Part shown: piece after piece, positions 44,128-52,860 of the stretch
Layout: each line of letters opens with the position of its first letter
Position numbering within the stretch: the stretch's first letter is position 1
Assembly (NCBI RefSeq): GCF_025567095.1
Contig: NZ_JAOQJH010000001.1
Reading direction: 5' to 3' (one strand)
DNA from: Anthropogastromicrobium aceti
Lineage (GTDB): Bacteria; Bacillota; Clostridia; Lachnospirales; Lachnospiraceae
DNA length: 64,000 bases
Notes under the pieces: model-generated
What the model saw: only the letters and a program-made list of their open reading frames with translations
Databases searched by the model: none
Told to the model about the DNA's origin: nothing
Made by a program: the position numbers and the translations under genes

Positions 44128-44828
44128 CAGACTTTGCAGGGATGAAACCAACAGCAATCCGCAATCAGGATGAGATATATCTGCCAGATGATGTTAGTTT
44201 TATTATTGCACATAACAAAAAGGTAAATGATACAGTAGAAGTATTCAGTTTGCTTTCTTACACAAATATAAATATACTACCATTTACGGAGGATATTCAG
44301 CTAGAAGTGATTACTTTTCTTGATCCTACAATTGAGAAACTATGTTTTGAGCAAGTAGAGGGAAAAACTTTTATTCATTTGAAGTTTAAAAATGAAGAAG
44401 AAATTATTTTAAATACTGCAGTGGATCTTGAACAATATTTATCCGCTGGTACAATTAAGGGTATTATTACATTTTCAATAGTAAAAGAAGTACTTCAATC
44501 AGGTGGATATCTTCTGGTGGATGAGATCGAAAATCATTTCAATAAAGAAATAGTGACAACTTTGGTTCGTTTCTTTATGGACAGCCGCTTTAACAAAAAT
44601 GGGGGGACTTTGATTTTTACAACACATTATCCTGAGTTGTTAGATGAGTATGACCGAAATGACGGAATATACATTGTAAGGAATTGTGATGGAATTACGG
44701 TAGAAAATTTAAGTTATATTTTGACTCGTAATGATATTAAAAGAAGTTATGCTTATCAAAGTGGTTTCCTTGAGGGAACGACGCCTACGTATGAGGCATA
44801 TATACGTTTGAAAGAAAGCTTGATATGA
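44127..44828 (+). pseudogene. 5'-truncated second copy of the AAA ATPase
   Basis: About 233 residues align closely with residues 147 to about 380 of the ATPase at 31139-32293 (for example MKPTAIRNQDEIYLPDD against VKPTAIRNQNEIYLSDD). Walker B YLLVDEIENHFN and FTTHYPELLDEYDRN are retained, but the Walker A half is missing. The frame is open and could start at a TTG at 44124, but no ribosome site is visible. It is most likely a recombination remnant. Homology starts exactly at the tag stop codon. Confidence 0.8.
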
Positions 44829-44876
44829 TTTTTAGATAAATAGAGAAAAAATAATTAAAAAAACGGGAGAATTGTC

Positions 44877-46901
44877 ATGAGTACCATGAGCAACAAAATT
44901 ACCGGTAAGGAATATCCGTTATCCAAAATATTCAGTGCCGATTTCGAGTATCATATTCCAGGATATCAGCGTCCGTATGCTTGGACGGAAGAAGAAACTG
45001 GAATCCTATTTGATGATCTTTATGAATTTTTTCAAACAGAGGCTGTAGATAATTATTTTCTTGGAAGTATTGTGCTGATCAAGGATGAAAATAAGCCATA
45101 TGCGGATGTGATTGATGGTCAGCAGAGATTAACGACATTGTCCATTTTGTTTTCTGTTATGGCAAACTCGTTTCATACGGAGGCCTATCGAAATAATTGC
45201 AAAAAGTACTTGCAGGAAGAAGGAAATATATTAGAGGGGATTGCGGCCCAGCCACGAATCTTTTTACGTGATTGGGATCAGGATTTCTTTTCAAAATATA
45301 TTCAGGATATTCAGCTTGATGCGCTTGTGCAAATTGATCCGGTAACTTTGGATACTGAGGCGAAAAGGCATATCCAGAAAAACTGTACCGTTTTGCGTGA
45401 GAAGTTTAGCGAAGTATTTAATGATGAAAATGATCTTTTAAAGTTTACTCAGTTTATTCTGACAAGATGCTTTTTGGTAGTGGTATCGACGCCAAATCAG
45501 GAATCTGCTTTTCGCGTATTTTCTGTTATGAATAGTCGAGGCCTTGATTTGCTACCTACCGATATTATTAAATCCATGACAATTGGTAAGCTGCCAAAGG
45601 ACGAGGAACAGAAATACACGGAAAAATGGGAGGAACTTGAGAATCTGACAGGACGCGATGGTTTTAATGAAGTATTTACGCATACACGTACTATTTTTGC
45701 GAAGGAACGTCCAAAGAAGAATTTACTTGACGAATTTAAGGAATACGTTATAAAGCAAACATCGCCAAAGTCTTTGGTTGATGAGTATTTGATTCCATAT
45801 ACAGAGGCTTATGTATGCCTGAAGAATTGTGATTTTTCTTCAACACAAAATGCAGAAGAAATCAATGAGCTTCTTCTATGGCTGAATAAGACAAACAATC
45901 ATGACTGGATGCCGCCTGCTATAAAATTTTTAACGGATCATAAAAATGATTCTGTTTACATACTGTGGTTTATTCGTAAACTTGAGCGATTGGCTTCTTA
46001 TCTTTTGGTGACAGCGAAGGATGTTAATCAGCGTATGGAACGCTATAAATGGATTTTGGTTGAGATGGAGAGTAGACCAGATAACAATTTAACAGCACCT
46101 TTGGAAAATATCGAATTGACAGATTGGGAAAAACAGCAGTTTATTGACGCATTGAATGGAGAAATCTATTCGATGACAGCTAAGCGAAGAAACTATATCA
46201 TACAAAGATTAGATTCGTTTCTGAGTGATGGCGGTGCCACTTACAACACAAAGTTATTTACGATCGAGCATGTTTTGCCTCAACATCCGAGTGCAGATAG
46301 TGAATGGATGAAGTTATGGCCGGATACGCAAACGCAACGATTTTGGCTGAATAAGATTGCCAATCTGGTACCGTTAACAAGGCAGCGCAATTCGGCAGCA
46401 CAGAATTATGATTTTAATACAAAAAAAATCAAATACTTCCAGTCCAAGAATGGAACTAGCTCATATACACTTACAACACAAGTGATTAATATTGCGGCGT
46501 GGACGCCTGAGGTTGTAGAAGCTCGTCAAAAAGATCTGGAAGAGATCTTCATCAGTAAATGGGATCTGAAAATTTCCAAAGAAAATTCTTCGGAGAATCC
46601 AATATATAAATTAGCAGGACGTGGTGGAAATGCATCGGGATATTCACTAGATGGAGACAATTTTGTTGTAATGAAAGGCAGTCATATTGCACCAGATATC
46701 ACAGATGGATTACAAACTGGGTATTTGATTTTGAGAAATCAGTTGATTGCAGATGGAATGATTGTAGATGGAACATTTAAAGAGGACTATACGTTTACGA
46801 GTGTATCTGCGGCAGCAGTGGTAATCCTTGGACGTTCAGCCAATGGACGCACAGAATGGACGAAATTAGATGGACGTACATTTGCACAGGTAGGACATTG
46901 A
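44877..46901 (+). CDS. DUF262-DUF1524-DUF4357 (GmrSD-like) nuclease
   Basis: This 674-residue protein has an N-terminal DUF262 domain with DVIDGQQRLTTLS (DGQQR at 80-84, the ParB/Srx-like nucleotide-binding motif), a DUF1524 His-Me nuclease region with LFTIEHVLPQHPS (His465) and NLVPLTRQRNSAAQN, and a C-terminal DUF4357-like domain (about 580-670). DUF262-DUF1524 proteins include GmrSD, SspE and BrxU, which cleave modified or phage DNA. All catalytic parts appear intact. It lies directly after the truncated ATPase and extends the defence region. Confidence 0.88.
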   Translation: MSTMSNKITGKEYPLSKIFSADFEYHIPGYQRPYAWTEEETGILFDDLYEFFQTEAVDNYFLGSIVLIKDENKPYADVIDGQQRLTTLSILFSVMANSFHTEAYRNNCKKYLQEEGNILEGIAAQPRIFLRDWDQDFFSKYIQDIQLDALVQIDPVTLDTEAKRHIQKNCTVLREKFSEVFNDENDLLKFTQFILTRCFLVVVSTPNQESAFRVFSVMNSRGLDLLPTDIIKSMTIGKLPKDEEQKYTEKWEELENLTGRDGFNEVFTHTRTIFAKERPKKNLLDEFKEYVIKQTSPKSLVDEYLIPYTEAYVCLKNCDFSSTQNAEEINELLLWLNKTNNHDWMPPAIKFLTDHKNDSVYILWFIRKLERLASYLLVTAKDVNQRMERYKWILVEMESRPDNNLTAPLENIELTDWEKQQFIDALNGEIYSMTAKRRNYIIQRLDSFLSDGGATYNTKLFTIEHVLPQHPSADSEWMKLWPDTQTQRFWLNKIANLVPLTRQRNSAAQNYDFNTKKIKYFQSKNGTSSYTLTTQVINIAAWTPEVVEARQKDLEEIFISKWDLKISKENSSENPIYKLAGRGGNASGYSLDGDNFVVMKGSHIAPDITDGLQTGYLILRNQLIADGMIVDGTFKEDYTFTSVSAAAVVILGRSANGRTEWTKLDGRTFAQVGH

Positions 46902-46968
46902 ATGCCGAAACCGTACAAAAAAATTCAAACATACTGCGAAAGCAGAGAAAAGAAAGAGGAGAAGAAAT

Positions 46969-48261
46969 ATGGGAAGAATATTTTATCTAGATGCTGTGAA
47001 TGGAAATGATGAAAACAGTGGAATTACACCGGATGCAGCGCTGAAAAGTCTTGAAGCTGCGAATCAGATTTTATTTGGGGCTGGAGATAAGTTGCTTTTA
47101 AAATGTGGTTGTGAGTGGAAAGGAATGCTTTGCCCACACGGGGATGGAGATCGTTTTCAATTTGCACAGATTGGAACATATGGGGATGGAGAAGCACCGT
47201 TAATTGATGGAAATGGTGCATATGCAGCGATATTACTGGATGGAGTGAGCTATTGGAAAGTAAAGGGACTTCGTATTTGTAATCATAGCAGCGAAAGATG
47301 TGTGCGTCAGGGAATTTGCATTAGTGCAAAGTCAGAGGGAATTACAGCAGGAATCGAAATTTCTGATTGCGAAATCTTTGAGGTAGATGGTGAAAATCGA
47401 CGGGCAATGCCAGTATACCAGAGCATGTATTGGAATGGGGCTGTGTATGTTACCTTTCCAGGTCGTACATCAGCTCAAGATCATCTTCATGACATTATTA
47501 TCAGCAATAACTACATTCACGATGTAAGAACAAGTGGTATACGTGTAAATCAGCAGGAAGATTTTATAAATGATATTCATCATACACATGTAGTTGTGCG
47601 TGGAAATAGGATTGAACGAACTGGATCAGATGGAATTATTGTGGCAAATTGTATTTCTCCATTGATTGACAGTAATGTATGTTTTGATGCAGGAGCACTC
47701 GGTACACTTGAAGATACCCAGCTGATTGCCGGTATCTGGGTTTGTGCGACACGGGATGCGCTGATTCAGCGAAATGAAGTGGCACGAACCAGAATGTTTG
47801 AAAATGATGGAACAGCGTTTGATACAGACTGGGGAACTGCAGGTACGACAGTTTTTCAGTATAACTATTCGCATGATAATGAAGGGGGATTTTGGCTGGA
47901 CTGCATGAAGCTGAATCACAATAGAGACTGTGAAGAGACTATTTTGCGCTACAATATCAGTATGAGAGATGGAAGAGGCATTGCCGTATATGATCAGGGC
48001 ATTTTAACGGAATGGTATGGAAATTTATTTTTCCATGAAAAGCCAATCCAGATTTGCAGTTTTGATGAAGGTGAAAATTTCTATTTTGACCATAATGTTT
48101 TCTGCATTCCACAAGAGACGGACTGGCAGAAAGCACATTATGAAGAAAATATTGTAAATGACAGTCAGTGGTTGGAATTAATACAATATGAAACACAGAA
48201 TCCTAACTGGAGAGATCACGTGACGGAGAAACTTTGCAAATTTGTTGGCGTAACGAGATGA
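46969..48261 (+). CDS. Right-handed parallel beta-helix repeat protein
   Basis: This 430-residue protein begins RIFYLDAVNGNDENSGITPD, the usual entry to pectate-lyase-like beta-helix proteins, and continues with repeated coils containing N/D-rich turns (IIISNNYIHDVRTSGIRV, VVRGNRIERTGSDGIIVAN). No signal peptide is seen, so it is probably cytoplasmic or intracellularly used. Such folds bind or cleave polysaccharides; no catalytic set can be assigned by eye. It does not look like a defence gene and may be carbohydrate-related. Confidence 0.82.
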   Translation: MGRIFYLDAVNGNDENSGITPDAALKSLEAANQILFGAGDKLLLKCGCEWKGMLCPHGDGDRFQFAQIGTYGDGEAPLIDGNGAYAAILLDGVSYWKVKGLRICNHSSERCVRQGICISAKSEGITAGIEISDCEIFEVDGENRRAMPVYQSMYWNGAVYVTFPGRTSAQDHLHDIIISNNYIHDVRTSGIRVNQQEDFINDIHHTHVVVRGNRIERTGSDGIIVANCISPLIDSNVCFDAGALGTLEDTQLIAGIWVCATRDALIQRNEVARTRMFENDGTAFDTDWGTAGTTVFQYNYSHDNEGGFWLDCMKLNHNRDCEETILRYNISMRDGRGIAVYDQGILTEWYGNLFFHEKPIQICSFDEGENFYFDHNVFCIPQETDWQKAHYEENIVNDSQWLELIQYETQNPNWRDHVTEKLCKFVGVTR

Positions 48262-48353
48262 TGTTATATGAAGTCTCCACTCCCATGCGGTGTGTAGCTC
48301 CTATGGACGTGGATGAATGCCTAATTTGATAGGGTATAGAAAGGAAAAGCTTT

Positions 48354-48953
48354 ATGATTTTATACATTATTCGACATGGTGAGACAGAGTGGAATAAGAT
48401 GGGAAAAATGCAGGGAAGAACGGATATCAGTCTTTCAGAGGATGGAAGAAAGCTTGCACAAAAAACGGCAGATGGATTAAAAAATGTAAAGTTTGATTAT
48501 ATTTTCTCTAGTCCATTGGAGCGTGCCTATGAGACGGCATACATTATCAGAGGAAGCCGAGACACAGAAATCGTGAAAGATGAACGATTGATAGAGATTG
48601 GTTTTGGACTATACGAAGGAACTGTAGTAGAAGAACGAAAAGGAAGCATTGCACTTTTCTTTGATGATCCACAGAATTATGTAGCAGAGAAAGGGGCAGA
48701 GTCATATGAGTCATTGTTGGCAAGAACAAAGGCGTTTATTGAAAATGTACTTTTTCCAATTGAAGAAAATAAACCAGATGCAACAGTTCTAATATCTGGT
48801 CATGGCGCATTGAACAAAGCACTTTTTCTGCATTTGCTTCATAAACAGTTAAAGGATTTCTGGAGTGGTGTATATCAGGGAAATTGTGCGGTAAACAAGT
48901 TTGAAATTAAAAAGGGAAATGTACGCTTAATCGATGAGGCGAAATACTACTGA
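48354..48953 (+). CDS. Histidine phosphatase (phosphoglycerate mutase-like)
   Basis: This 199-residue protein has the branch-1 histidine phosphatase signature IIRHGETEWN (R7-H8-G9), FSSPLERAYETA and the second catalytic His in ISGHGALNKAL. It removes phosphate from small metabolites; the substrate is unknown. It stands alone between the beta-helix and coiled-coil genes. Confidence 0.9.
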   Translation: MILYIIRHGETEWNKMGKMQGRTDISLSEDGRKLAQKTADGLKNVKFDYIFSSPLERAYETAYIIRGSRDTEIVKDERLIEIGFGLYEGTVVEERKGSIALFFDDPQNYVAEKGAESYESLLARTKAFIENVLFPIEENKPDATVLISGHGALNKALFLHLLHKQLKDFWSGVYQGNCAVNKFEIKKGNVRLIDEAKYY

Positions 48954-48997
48954 TCGACTGAAAGAGAATGGCTTTGTGGGGAATGGAGCAAATAGAA

Positions 48998-49819
48998 ATG
49001 GCAGATGACATAATTATATTTCCAGAGTTCGATAAGATAAAAAACGAAATTGAAAGACTTCGTATCGAACTGTCAATGCTTTTATTGGAACGTGACGAAC
49101 TTCAATTTGTGATTTGCAGGAATATAGAAGCAAAATATATGTTAGAATTTGGAAGTATTGAATATCGGGCGTATGAAGCACAGTGTACAGCATTGCGTTT
49201 GAAACGAAAAATTGAATTGATTCAGGCAAAAAGGAATCGGCAGGAACCGGTCAGTATTGTAGCAATAGAAGAAATACTTGATCAGGAATTTGCTTCTTAT
49301 CAAAAGCAACTTGATGAACGAATCAGTAAAATGAATGAGGCGTTACAATGGAAGGAAGCCGATGCTTTATCAGAAGATGAGATCAAGGAATTGAAAATGC
49401 TGTATCGCAAGTTAGTTAAGATTTTACATTCAGACATGAATCCAGACAGAACAGATGCTCAAAAGGAATTGTTTGAGCATGCAGTAACAGCTTATAAAAA
49501 TGGAGATCTAGCAACATTAAGGATGATTGATGCAATGGTGGGAAGTGAAACTCTTATAAAACAGTCAAATGATACAACCGAGCAGCTTAACGAGGAAAAA
49601 AGACGTCTACAGAATTTATTGAAAAAAATACAGGAAAGTATTGATCAGATAAAAACAAGATATCCATATACAATGAAGGAAATTTTGGAGGATGAGGAGA
49701 AAACAGAGCAGTTGCGTCAGCAATATGAGGAGATTTTGGGCCAATATGAAGAACGTATTTTATTCTACAGAATAAAAATTGAGGAAATGATGGGGGAATC
49801 GCATGAAAGACTTGATTGA
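48998..49819 (+). CDS. Coiled-coil protein with degenerate J-domain-like segment
   Basis: This protein of about 273 residues has helical coiled-coil segments at both ends (for example KNEIERLRIELSMLLLERDE) and between them LYRKLVKILHSDMNPD followed by a helix ending in YKNGDLATLR, resembling helices II and III of a J domain with HSD in place of HPD. The loss of Pro suggests altered DnaK binding. GGAG lies 9 nt before the ATG at 48998; in-frame ATGs at 48968 and 48983 lack proper spacing. It overlaps the HIRAN gene by 17 nt. Confidence 0.7.
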   Translation: MADDIIIFPEFDKIKNEIERLRIELSMLLLERDELQFVICRNIEAKYMLEFGSIEYRAYEAQCTALRLKRKIELIQAKRNRQEPVSIVAIEEILDQEFASYQKQLDERISKMNEALQWKEADALSEDEIKELKMLYRKLVKILHSDMNPDRTDAQKELFEHAVTAYKNGDLATLRMIDAMVGSETLIKQSNDTTEQLNEEKRRLQNLLKKIQESIDQIKTRYPYTMKEILEDEEKTEQLRQQYEEILGQYEERILFYRIKIEEMMGESHERLD

Positions 49820-50201
49820 ATTAGGGGGAGATGGACTGCTTGCGTTATTACATGGAAAGAACGGAGAGTCTTTGATTCCAAAGCCGTTTGAGAGAGACAT
49901 TTTTCTTTTAGATACTCATGTGGCAGGAACAACTCATATTGAGGGAATTGATGAACTGGAGCTTTATTTAAAAAGTGGTGACAGATTGAATCTTTTTCGA
50001 GAACCAGATAATCCATATGATGAGTTTGCAATTCTTATTAAAACAATGGATGGAGTAAAGATTGGATATATCCCTCAAAAAGATAATATCATATTTGCAC
50101 GCTTGATGGATGCAGGAAAGCTTTTTTGGGGAAAAATTACGGAAAAAGAAAAGAAGGGAAATTGGCTGCGAATTAAGATTCAAGTTTTTATGCATGAATA
50201 A
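49803..50201 (+). CDS. HIRAN-domain protein
   Basis: This 132-residue protein consists mainly of a HIRAN domain (about 38-130): LDTHVAGTTHIEGIDELELY, LFREPDNPYDEFAILIKT and KIGYIPQKDNIIFARLMDAG. In eukaryotic HLTF it binds DNA 3' ends; stand-alone bacterial versions are often linked to DNA repair or defence helicases. Here it is translationally coupled to the J-like protein gene, which suggests a joint function. Confidence 0.85.
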   Translation: MKDLIELGGDGLLALLHGKNGESLIPKPFERDIFLLDTHVAGTTHIEGIDELELYLKSGDRLNLFREPDNPYDEFAILIKTMDGVKIGYIPQKDNIIFARLMDAGKLFWGKITEKEKKGNWLRIKIQVFMHE

Positions 50202-50216
50202 TGTGTGGTGTATTTG

Positions 50217-50273
50217 ATAGTCACTAGGATCAGGGAAAACGCTTTTTTATCTGACCATAGTGGCTATTTTGTT
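50217..50273 (+). terminator. Terminator after the HIRAN gene
   Basis: 17-nt arms at 50217-50233 and 50251-50267 (ATAGTCACTAGG... against ...CCATAGTGGCTAT) pair with few mismatches, followed by TTTTGTT. Confidence 0.65.
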
Positions 50274-50278
50274 GCTAC

Positions 50279-50328
50279 GTTTTCGCTAAAAACGAAAAAC
50301 AAAACGAAATTTAAATTGATTAATTTCG
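50279..50328 (+). promoter_or_regulatory. Two palindromes upstream of adenine deaminase, possible operators
   Basis: GTTTTCG (50279-50285) is inverted as CGAAAAAC (50293-50300), and CGAAATT (50305-50311) is inverted as AATTTCG (50322-50328). Both lie 30-80 nt upstream of the -35 box and share CGAAA/TTTCG half-sites, as expected for a repressor or activator. No known regulator can be named from the sequence. Confidence 0.45.
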
Positions 50329-50359
50329 CTTTATATAAAATTTCTGCTATCAAATTGCG

Positions 50360-50388
50360 TTGACAAACTGTTTTTTAGGCGATATGCT
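50360..50388 (+). promoter_or_regulatory. Sigma-A promoter of the adenine deaminase gene
   Basis: TTGACA (50360-50365), a 17-nt spacer and TATGCT (50383-50388), 24 nt before the start codon, giving a very short leader. Confidence 0.75.
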
Positions 50389-50411
50389 TAGAAAAAAGCA
50401 AAGGAGATTTT

Positions 50412-52118
50412 ATGGAGTATACTCAGTATAAGAAACTTGCCAATGTAACGCTTGGAAAACAGAAAGCAGATTTAGTTTTAAAGAATTTAAAGTTAGTGGA
50501 CGTGTTTACTGGTGAAATTGTAGAATCAAATGTGGCAGTCAAAGATGGTTTGATTGCCGGTGTGTCGAGAAGCTATCGTGGGAAAAAGGAGATTGATCTG
50601 GGTGGTCGGTATCTGGCTCCGGGCTACATTGATGCACATCTGCACTTAGAGTCCACGATGGTGACACCAAATGAACTCGTTTGCACGGCTGCAAAGCATG
50701 GAACGACGACGTTTATTGTCGACCCACACGAAGCAGCAAATGTGAGCGGCGCGGCTGGAATTGATTATATTTTGAATCAGACAGAAAAATCACCGGCAAA
50801 CGTCTATGTAATGATGCCATCTTGTGTGCCATCGACGAGTGTGGATGACAATGGATGTGTATTTTCCGCAAACGACATGTATCCGTATGTGAGAAACCCA
50901 AGAGTGTTGGGCTTAGGAGAGGTAATGGATGATCCGGCTGTTATTCATGCAGAGGAGAGCATGTTTGTAAAGATGAATCTCTTTGAGAACAGAACAATTG
51001 ACGGACATGCACCGTATTTGCCGAACAAGGAGTTGAGCGCGTATAAGATGGCTGGCGTGGATACCGACCATGAAGCGACAACCTTTGAATATGCATTGGA
51101 GGAGGTACGTAGGGGACTGCATGTCCACATCCGTGAAGGAAGTGCGGCACATAATCTGAAGGATATCGTAGAGGGAATTGTACGAACTGGAATTGACACG
51201 GAATATTTTTCTTTCTGCACAGATGACAAACATATTGAAGATATTTTAAGAGATGGTCACATTGACTATAGCGTAAAAATGGCGGTAAAGCTTGGACTTG
51301 ATCCGATTCGTGCTATTAAAATGGCAACGATCAATACTGCAAAGTGTTATGGATTAAAGCATTTGGGTGCAATTTCACCGGGATTTCAGGCGGATTTTGT
51401 GGTGCTTGATAATTTGACAGATTTAAATGTGACAGACGTATTTTATAAAGGAAAACGATTGAACGAGGATGCGCCGATTCGTGTGCGTCCTTGCAGCCAC
51501 GTGTTAAAGCATACCGTTCATCTGGATAAAGTCAAGGCAGAGCGATTTCTTTTGCCAATTTCAAAGAAAAAGACGCATGTGATTGAAATTCATGCAGGAC
51601 AGATCACGACGACTGATTTGACGATTTCACTTCCTCCTACATTAAACTTTGAACCATTCGGCGGATATTCAAAAATTGCAGCAGTTGAGCGGCATCACAA
51701 TACAGGTAAGATCGGCGTTGCCGTGGCAAAAGGGTATGGAATCAGAAATGGCGCGGTGGCATCATCCGTGTCACATGACTCGCACAATATTATTGTAATC
51801 GGAGACAATGATGTGGATATGGCGATTGCAGTCAATGAGATTATACGAACCCAGGGTGGTTATACAGTGGTGGAAAATGGAAAGGTGTATGAGACATTGG
51901 CGCTGCCGATTATGGGATTGATGAGTGATGTCGGATTTGAAAACGTGAATGAAGCATTACAGCGAATGATTCAAAAGGCACATCAAATGGGTGTTGCCTC
52001 TCAGATTGATCCATTTGTAACACTTTCATTTCTGGCACTTCCGGTAATTCCAGAGCTTCGGATTACACCGAGAGGAATTTGTAAGATGACAGCAAAAGGC
52101 CCCGCTATTTTATCGTAA
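50412..52118 (+). CDS. ade: Adenine deaminase
   Basis: Ade (568 aa, normal length) deaminates adenine to hypoxanthine for purine salvage. The amidohydrolase metal site is GYIDAHLHLESTM, with FIVDPHEAANVSG, IDGHAPYL and FSFCTDDKH. The C-terminal domain has the conserved TGKIGVAVAKGYGI and SVSHDSHNIIVIG. It has its own promoter and possible operators upstream, consistent with control by purine supply. No purine riboswitch is visible. Confidence 0.95.
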   Translation: MEYTQYKKLANVTLGKQKADLVLKNLKLVDVFTGEIVESNVAVKDGLIAGVSRSYRGKKEIDLGGRYLAPGYIDAHLHLESTMVTPNELVCTAAKHGTTTFIVDPHEAANVSGAAGIDYILNQTEKSPANVYVMMPSCVPSTSVDDNGCVFSANDMYPYVRNPRVLGLGEVMDDPAVIHAEESMFVKMNLFENRTIDGHAPYLPNKELSAYKMAGVDTDHEATTFEYALEEVRRGLHVHIREGSAAHNLKDIVEGIVRTGIDTEYFSFCTDDKHIEDILRDGHIDYSVKMAVKLGLDPIRAIKMATINTAKCYGLKHLGAISPGFQADFVVLDNLTDLNVTDVFYKGKRLNEDAPIRVRPCSHVLKHTVHLDKVKAERFLLPISKKKTHVIEIHAGQITTTDLTISLPPTLNFEPFGGYSKIAAVERHHNTGKIGVAVAKGYGIRNGAVASSVSHDSHNIIVIGDNDVDMAIAVNEIIRTQGGYTVVENGKVYETLALPIMGLMSDVGFENVNEALQRMIQKAHQMGVASQIDPFVTLSFLALPVIPELRITPRGICKMTAKGPAILS

Positions 52119-52176
52119 GCTGAGCAGAACGAATATCCCAATGGAACAGAACCGGTAACGGAAAGGAGCATCATAT

Positions 52177-52779
52177 ATGAATAAAAAAATATGGGATTTG
52201 TATGCACCGATTTATGAGAAGGCAATGCGTATGGATCAGAAATATTATGCGTATATGTATAAGCGCATTTCAAGACGAGTAGTGGATAAAGAAGTGTTGG
52301 AAATTGCAACTGGTCCGGGACTTTTGGCGAAGCATGTAGCGCAGGTATCGAAGCGAATGATCGCGACGGATTACTCAGAAGGGATGATTTGCGAGGCATT
52401 AAAGGGAAACTATCCCAAACAGCTGAAATTTGAAGTGGCAGATGCGACGTGTCTGCCGTATGAGAACAACTCATTTGATGTGGTCATAATTGCCAATGCG
52501 CTCCATGTGATGCCAGAACCGCAAAAGGCGCTGAAAGAAATTGATCGTGTGCTCAAAGATGGAGGCTTGCTGATTGCACCGAATTTTGTGGGACATAAGA
52601 AGGGCGTTATCAGCCGCATTTGGTCAGGAATTTTGAAAATTGCAGGAATTCGCTTTGAACATCAATGGACATCAGAGGAATATCTTCGATGGTTGGAATT
52701 TCATGGTTGGCGTGTGCGGTTTTCAAAAGAGTTGGGAGCGCGCATTCCGCTTGTGTATACAGAATGTGTACGGAAGTAA
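52177..52779 (+). CDS. Class I SAM-dependent methyltransferase
   Basis: This 200-residue methyltransferase has motif I VLEIATGPGLLAKHVA, ATDYSEGMICEAL, and FDVVIIANALHVMPEPQKAL. The UbiE/Methyltransf_11 type acts on small molecules; the substrate is unknown. GAAAGGAGC precedes the ATG. It lies 58 nt after ade without a clear terminator between them. Confidence 0.88.
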   Translation: MNKKIWDLYAPIYEKAMRMDQKYYAYMYKRISRRVVDKEVLEIATGPGLLAKHVAQVSKRMIATDYSEGMICEALKGNYPKQLKFEVADATCLPYENNSFDVVIIANALHVMPEPQKALKEIDRVLKDGGLLIAPNFVGHKKGVISRIWSGILKIAGIRFEHQWTSEEYLRWLEFHGWRVRFSKELGARIPLVYTECVRK

Positions 52780-52860
52780 TATGTGAAAGTAATATGTATA
52801 TGTATAGATAATAATAAGCATAAAGAATGTGTGAACGCATAGGAAAGGAGAACAAAAATT

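Noticed and set aside
29453..50201. Prophage or transposon as carrier of the accessory region
   Set aside because: No integrase, transposase, phage structural gene, tRNA or clear terminal repeats were found; only the duplicated ATPase part gives a repeat.
50220..50411. Purine riboswitch before adenine deaminase
   Set aside because: The three-way junction core sequences of purine riboswitches are not present, and the -10 box to ATG distance is only 23 nt, too short for an aptamer.
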